Below, in pieces: positions 59,879-64,000 of a stretch of 64,000 bases of DNA (within the stretch, counting starts at the first letter, position 1; each line of letters opens with the position of its first letter). Under the pieces are notes generated by a model. It did no database searches. It had not been told where the DNA came from and was given only the letters and a program-made list of their open reading frames with translations. The position numbers and the translations under genes were made by a program. Origin of the DNA: Candidatus Cloacimonadota bacterium (GTDB taxonomy: Bacteria; Cloacimonadota; Cloacimonadia; Cloacimonadales; Cloacimonadaceae); assembly GCA_023421135.1 (NCBI GenBank), contig JAEZUG010000034.1, positions 33,643 through 97,642 of the forward strand. Reading direction: 5' to 3'.

Positions 59879-60925
59879 CTAAAACTGGCTGTAGAAATAG
59901 GGGGAATATCGGAGGCTTTGGGGTTCCAGAAAGTATCCGTCTTCAGCTCTGAGATAGGAGTAGAGCCGGGTAGATTTGCTCAAGAAACCTGCCTTTACCA
60001 AGGTAGTTCTGAGCTCTTCTGAGCTCTTTTCGGAACCAAAGGTGCGGAAGATAACCGAGGAAGCCTGTCTGCTGCGGGCCTCTTGTACGATCTTTCCGAT
60101 GATAGCTGCCGTTTGAGCTGGGGAACCTGCAGAGCTGCTGTAGCAGAGTATCTCCGTGGTTCTGCCGGGATACTCACATAGTTTCACCACGCAAAAGCTC
60201 TGTTCAGCGGTGGAAAAAACGCGGATATAGGGAGAATCAAGCAACCAGCGGCTGAAGTCGTGCCCCGTATCTATTGTCCACCCGTCTGTTGATTCCGGGC
60301 TGGTGGGCAGCATCTCATCCGGGAGAGAGTTGCTCAGCTTGACAGCTTGTGTATTGGGTCTGAACAACAGCCGGTTCACCACAGTCTGATAGCAATGCAC
60401 TCCGTGGATCATTAAGCGCTTCAGAGTGGAACTCTCTCTGTCCAGATAAACTGTGGGATCAAGCATCAGGAAGCTCTCCCGAGCCTCGATTGGAACCTGT
60501 TTGCAACCTGCGAACTGGTGAATCTTGCCGATTTCTTCATCGGCTAATAGATGGATCACGGCTGTATCCAGTGCGGTAACAGAGGCATAGAGAGCCTTGG
60601 GTAACGCCAGACCCAGCGGCAGCTCGTCGTCTTCCCATGTGATCCAATCCTTGCGATACTCCTCCATCAGATAGAAGGCTTCGGCTTTGTAGGATAGCTT
60701 TCTTCCGGCTGGAGTATGTATCTGCATTGGGATCAGAGAGATATGTCCAACTGCCTGTTCTTCGGAGTGAGCAAAAGCATGAATGGAAAAACCGAAGGGA
60801 TTGGCATTGAAGAGATAACGGCAGTAGTTCGGGTCTTTATACTTGGCATCCACCATGCCATAGAGAGCGGCAATATCTTCCAGCTGTATATCGGACAGTG
60901 GTCCCTTGATTATCCGTATTTCCAT
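59879..60925 (-). CDS. GNAT-type N-acetyltransferase-like protein
   Basis: 348 residues. The N-terminal half is GNAT-like: LEDIAALYGMVDAKYKDPNYCRYLF, then VGHISLIPMQIHTPAGRKLSYKAEAFYLMEEYR, the usual beta4-loop-helix order. The C-terminal half (DFSRWLLDSPYIRVFS...QTAAIIGKIVQEARSRQASSVIFRTF) looks like a second GNAT-like lobe. It ends the fabH-ACP-SDR-deacetylase operon, 4 bases after the deacetylase stop. Acetylation of an amino sugar is a reasonable but unproven role. Confidence 0.65.
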   Translation of the reverse strand: MEIRIIKGPLSDIQLEDIAALYGMVDAKYKDPNYCRYLFNANPFGFSIHAFAHSEEQAVGHISLIPMQIHTPAGRKLSYKAEAFYLMEEYRKDWITWEDDELPLGLALPKALYASVTALDTAVIHLLADEEIGKIHQFAGCKQVPIEARESFLMLDPTVYLDRESSTLKRLMIHGVHCYQTVVNRLLFRPNTQAVKLSNSLPDEMLPTSPESTDGWTIDTGHDFSRWLLDSPYIRVFSTAEQSFCVVKLCEYPGRTTEILCYSSSAGSPAQTAAIIGKIVQEARSRQASSVIFRTFGSEKSSEELRTTLVKAGFLSKSTRLYSYLRAEDGYFLEPQSLRYSPYFYSQF

Positions 60926-60929
60926 GGGG

Positions 60930-62171
60930 TTAAATGTTTTTTGCTTCCCAGTGAGCCGCCAATTGAGCTGCCGAGCAACCCCAGGCGTTGAGCTTGGCTG
61001 CTTCCTCGAGGATACGGGCGTAAACCCGGAAGAAGTGCTCTTTATTCAAATGATCCGGATGCCAATTGAGGGTGAGAACTCCACCAACGGCGGCAACCCG
61101 TTGCATCATTTCCAGGCAGTGTGAGATTGCCAGAGCTTCATCCAGCTCCAGGGCATTGCCATAGAAAAGTGTGCCGTCCATGATGTTCAGGGGAATCTGC
61201 CAGGGAGAGAAAGCTCTGTCCTGAGCGCTGTTCCAGAGCTTGTGGGGATGGGCAACTGAAGAGCGAAAGCCCAGGAATCGGTTGAAGCCCAGAGTGGAAT
61301 CGCTGCTGAATCCGGCTTCCTCATGCAAGAGGGGGGTTGTCTTGATCTCAAAGTGTAGCCAGTGCTGTCTGCTGCTCTGCACTTCGAAGCCCAGGGCGGT
61401 TTCCAAAGCTTGTTTTTCCTGCTTCAGAACTCCCGGCAGCAAGGCAGAGTTGTAGCTGCCATGCAGGCCGATGTCCCAGCCTTCGCGCTGGATAGTCTTT
61501 GCCATGGTGCCCAGGCTCACGCGCTTCCCACGAAACAACAGGTCATCTGAGGTATTGTAGCAGGAATCATAGTAATGAGGCTGGGGGAGATGAGGTGAAA
61601 ACAGGTAGAAAGTGGAGCGGAAACCAAGGCTCTGCTCCAGCTCGATAAAGCGGCTGAAGTCTCTGTGTGCGAGGTTCTTTCCCCGGTTGCAGAGGAGGTC
61701 TTTGACAGCCTTGAGGATATGGGTTTTGAAGGCTTCCGGGTGAGTGAGCCCGCAGCGCAGGTATCGGGAGAGGATGGTATGCATTGCACGGAGACTGGGG
61801 AAGTAGTTGATGTTGTCTGTATCATGAGTGATGCAGAGGGCAAAGCTGTGTCCCTGGGGATACTTATCCCTGGGTTGGATCTCCGGATGGGTGCTCAGGT
61901 AGCGCTGAGAATAAGCCAGAATCTCTTCATCAAGATAGGGCTGCAAGAGCTTCCCTTCCCGATGTGCCCGGCAAAAGCTGCCTTCCCAGTTTCCCCATTG
62001 ATCCCGGTGCGGATGGCTGCGCTCTTCTGTGCGGTTCAAAGAGTCAAACAACTCTCCTGATTTAGAGAAACCATCCAGGGGTAAATGATATCCGGCTACT
62101 GCTGTAATGTATTTCTGGAGAAAGAGTAATTGAGCCTGAGTCAGGGATTGGGGGGTTGGTTCGGCCGTCAT
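60930..62171 (-). CDS. Polysaccharide deacetylase-like protein
   Basis: 413 residues, no signal peptide. CE4-like features are ALCITHDTDNINYFPSL (metal Asp pair), GWDIGLHGSYNSALLPG and VLTLNWHPDHLNKE. The HWLHFE segment and later pattern match the paralogue at 41379-42824. It overlaps the SDR stop by 4 bases. In this operon it probably deacetylates a sugar intermediate before acylation; that is inference. Confidence 0.75.
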   Translation of the reverse strand: MTAEPTPQSLTQAQLLFLQKYITAVAGYHLPLDGFSKSGELFDSLNRTEERSHPHRDQWGNWEGSFCRAHREGKLLQPYLDEEILAYSQRYLSTHPEIQPRDKYPQGHSFALCITHDTDNINYFPSLRAMHTILSRYLRCGLTHPEAFKTHILKAVKDLLCNRGKNLAHRDFSRFIELEQSLGFRSTFYLFSPHLPQPHYYDSCYNTSDDLLFRGKRVSLGTMAKTIQREGWDIGLHGSYNSALLPGVLKQEKQALETALGFEVQSSRQHWLHFEIKTTPLLHEEAGFSSDSTLGFNRFLGFRSSVAHPHKLWNSAQDRAFSPWQIPLNIMDGTLFYGNALELDEALAISHCLEMMQRVAAVGGVLTLNWHPDHLNKEHFFRVYARILEEAAKLNAWGCSAAQLAAHWEAKNI

Positions 62172-62920
62172 AGACTAAAGCCACCGTCTATAACTAATGT
62201 GGTTCCTGTGATCTTGGCAGAAGCTCTGCTGAGCAGGAACAGGACAGCGGGTGAAATGTCCGAAGGATCGGCAAAACCGAGGGGATAGAGCTTTTCGTGC
62301 TCTGCCATAAGTTCTTCGGTGATGATATCACTGGTCAGATCAAACATAGGTGTACGCACCATTCCCGGTGCCACGCAGTTCACTCTGATTCCCAGGCTGG
62401 CCAGTTCCAGAGCCAGAACTTTTGAGAAAGCTTCCAAGGCTGCTTTGGAGGCGGAATAGACTCCGAAGCCTTTGCTGGGTTTGCTGGCTGCCACAGAGGA
62501 CATGAAGACCATCGAGGCGTCCTGCTTCAGTAATCGGGCTTTCGCAAGCTTCTGGGAAAGAGAGAGTGCTGAGAAGAAATTGACACTGTGTTCAGCTTCT
62601 GCTGATTCGCGCTCTGTGTGGCTGATGGGACAGATAGAGAGTAGTCCCGCGCAATGCACAAAGCCGTCCAGAGGCGGAAGAGCCCGGGCCAAAGCTTCGA
62701 TCTGGGCTTCCTGAGCCAGGTCGCAGGCTATACTCTGATGTCCAGTGCCATTCAGAGCTTTATATGTCTGCTCCAGCCGGGGTTTGTCTCTGCCGGTGAT
62801 AATCAGCTTTGCACCCGTCTCAGCCAGATCCAGGGCGATCTGTTTGCCGATCCCGGAGGAGGCTCCTGTGATCAGGATCACCTTGTCCCGCAGCGAGAAG
62901 GTGGATTCCCAATAGCTCAT
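62168..62920 (-). CDS. Short-chain dehydrogenase/reductase
   Basis: 250 residues with the classical SDR pattern: TGASSGIGKQIA near residues 18-29, HCAG near 90, catalytic Ser near MSSVAAS, and YSASKAAL (Tyr and Lys) near 155-162. The C-terminal part (RVNCVAPGMVRTPMF) also fits the FabG-like branch. Next to an ACP and a KAS III it may reduce a beta-ketoacyl-ACP, but reduction of a sugar is equally possible. It overlaps the ACP stop by 4 bases. Confidence 0.9.
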   Translation of the reverse strand: MSYWESTFSLRDKVILITGASSGIGKQIALDLAETGAKLIITGRDKPRLEQTYKALNGTGHQSIACDLAQEAQIEALARALPPLDGFVHCAGLLSICPISHTERESAEAEHSVNFFSALSLSQKLAKARLLKQDASMVFMSSVAASKPSKGFGVYSASKAALEAFSKVLALELASLGIRVNCVAPGMVRTPMFDLTSDIITEELMAEHEKLYPLGFADPSDISPAVLFLLSRASAKITGTTLVIDGGFSL

Positions 62921-63147
62921 ATTACTTCAGTTACCAAGGCAAAGAGATCGGCCACGGTGATGGCCTTCTTGATGTCTGAGCCTTTGATTCTGGTCTTGTA
63001 AACCTTGTGCATCATGGCGATCACAGAAAGGACTGCCATGGAGTCGAACTGCTTGATATCAGATAGTTTGGTATCTGCCGTGATAGTGGTATCTCCGGGA
63101 GTCTCCAGAGTAGTGATAAAGTCTTTTACAAAGTTATCCAGGTTCAT
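62917..63147 (-). CDS. Acyl carrier protein, specialised
   Basis: 76 residues with the helix-2 motif QFDSMAVLSVIAMM; Ser of DSM is the phosphopantetheine site (DSL is usual). The chain is less acidic than a housekeeping ACP. It lies between KAS III and SDR genes, so it likely serves this cluster rather than general fatty-acid synthesis. Confidence 0.87.
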   Translation of the reverse strand: MNLDNFVKDFITTLETPGDTTITADTKLSDIKQFDSMAVLSVIAMMHKVYKTRIKGSDIKKAITVADLFALVTEVI

Positions 63148-63156
63148 TGATGCTCC

Positions 63157-64000
63157 TTAAAGTATTGTGATGATGCAAGCTCCCCAGGAGAGCCCAACGC
63201 CAAATCCCACCAGCATAACCCTGTCGCCTTGCTTAATCCGGCCTTGTCTCAGGCAATCTGCCAGGGCGATGGGGATGGTGGATGAGACTGTGTTTCCGGT
63301 GTGTTCCAGATCGATATAGAACCTCTCTTCGGGGATCTCCAGCTCGTCTCTGAGGTAGTTCAGGATAAACTTGTTGGCCTGATGAAATATGTAGTAATCC
63401 ACTTCGTCGGCAGCAAGGTGGTTTTTCCTGAGGGTATCCAGTACCAGCTCGGGGATTACATCGATGGTGAAGTTGAAGATCTCCGAGCCATCCATGAACA
63501 AATAGTTCCCGCTATCCTCCGTGGGGAGATTGGAAGGATCAAAGATCAGTGGCGAACGTGCTGCTCCCCTTGCTACAATCAGATGTTCAAAGCCGGAGCC
63601 GTCCGTACCCAGAGAGAATTGACCGATACCTTCTTCAACTGAGGCTGAGATCAGCGTGGCAGCAGCGCCATCGCCAAAGATGCTACGGTTACCTTTATCA
63701 TTGGGATGGATGTATTTGGTGTATGTTTCAGAAGTCACCAGCAAGACTTGTTTGGCAACTGCTGATGAGATCAGGCCTTTGGCCACTGCGAGTCCATAGA
63801 CAAAGCCGGAGCAACCCAGATTAAAGTCCATGGCACCACAGGATTTGCTCAAGCCCAGCCGGTCTTGCAGGATGCAGGCGGAACTGGGCAGGAAATAGTC
63901 CGGACTCTGGGTACACAAGAGCAGAAAGTCTATCTTGCTTCTGTCGAATTGTTCCAGAGCCAGGTTTGCTGCACGTTCTGCCATATCCAGAGCTGTCTCG
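63157..64000 (-). CDS. 3-oxoacyl-ACP synthase III (FabH-like), 5' end outside window
   Basis: About 281 codons are visible; the frame stays open to position 64000 (ETALDMAER...), so the N-terminus is missing. The Cys-His-Asn triad is present: NLGCSGFVYGL, IFHQANKFIL and HTGNTVSSTIP. The C-terminal GVGLSWGACII is typical. It condenses an acyl-CoA with malonyl-ACP. It is the first visible gene of the cluster and is followed 9 bases on by the ACP. Confidence 0.92.
   Translation of the reverse strand, partial: ETALDMAERAANLALEQFDRSKIDFLLLCTQSPDYFLPSSACILQDRLGLSKSCGAMDFNLGCSGFVYGLAVAKGLISSAVAKQVLLVTSETYTKYIHPNDKGNRSIFGDGAAATLISASVEEGIGQFSLGTDGSGFEHLIVARGAARSPLIFDPSNLPTEDSGNYLFMDGSEIFNFTIDVIPELVLDTLRKNHLAADEVDYYIFHQANKFILNYLRDELEIPEERFYIDLEHTGNTVSSTIPIALADCLRQGRIKQGDRVMLVGFGVGLSWGACIITIL

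Overview
The window looks like a chromosomal segment of an anaerobic, Gram-negative fermenter, most likely Cloacimonadota (Candidatus Cloacimonas-like). I infer this from three [FeFe]-hydrogenase modules, tryptophanase, Rex, many Sec-secreted beta-rich proteins and lipoproteins, a type IX-type C-terminal sorting tail, a PorT-like barrel and a 30-residue COX24/AURKAIP1-type ribosomal protein. The lineage call is inference. No tRNA, rRNA, CRISPR array, insertion sequence or prophage is visible.

Layout. 1-2259 (minus): ribosome-maturation operon rpsP-khpA-rimM-trmD plus a second SPOUT methyltransferase cut by the window edge. 2426-9624 (minus): LEA14-like lipoprotein, asparagine synthetase and VOC protein, then a stand-alone [FeFe]-hydrogenase and a periplasmic PpiC/SurA-type chaperone. 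10335-24519 (plus): one long type IV pilus operon (pilin, pilT, three minor pilins, pilMNOPQ, an Ig-like lipoprotein, pilB, pilC) behind a sigma-54-like promoter and closed by a strong terminator. 25106-37340: tryptophanase, secreted proteins, a C_GCAxxG_C_C protein paired with a SUMF1-type lipoprotein, then a minus-strand run of photolyase, sensor kinase, M48 peptidase, uridine kinase and a secreted FN3 protein. 37900-38291: HU plus the tiny COX24-like gene. 38475-45191 (minus): lon, polysaccharide deacetylase, plsC, PorT-like protein and a T9SS-tail protein. 45700-49398: a 1232-residue modular secreted protein.

50457-58713 (plus) is the metabolic centrepiece: rex, hydC, hydB, hydA (trimeric, electron-bifurcating type), a small [2Fe-2S] protein, a PAS-containing sensory hydrogenase (HydS type) and a SpoIIE-like phosphatase. 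Together they suggest hydrogen production tied to NADH redox sensing (Rex) and to a hydrogen or redox sensing phosphatase pathway. 58739-64000 (minus) holds a lipoprotein and a compact fabH-ACP-SDR-deacetylase-GNAT operon that probably makes or modifies an acylated surface glycan.

The gaps between operons are not empty. They carry several dispersed repeat families: a ~95-bp element with 11-bp phased TTAACCTATCC units (three copies), a second 11-bp phased family based on GACACCCATGT (two copies), 7-bp and 8-bp tandem arrays, ACGCAGAT-type repeats, and short hairpins whose stem sequences differ from copy to copy. These repeats, the twin operator in front of rex and the hydrogenase signalling cassette are the parts most worth following up.
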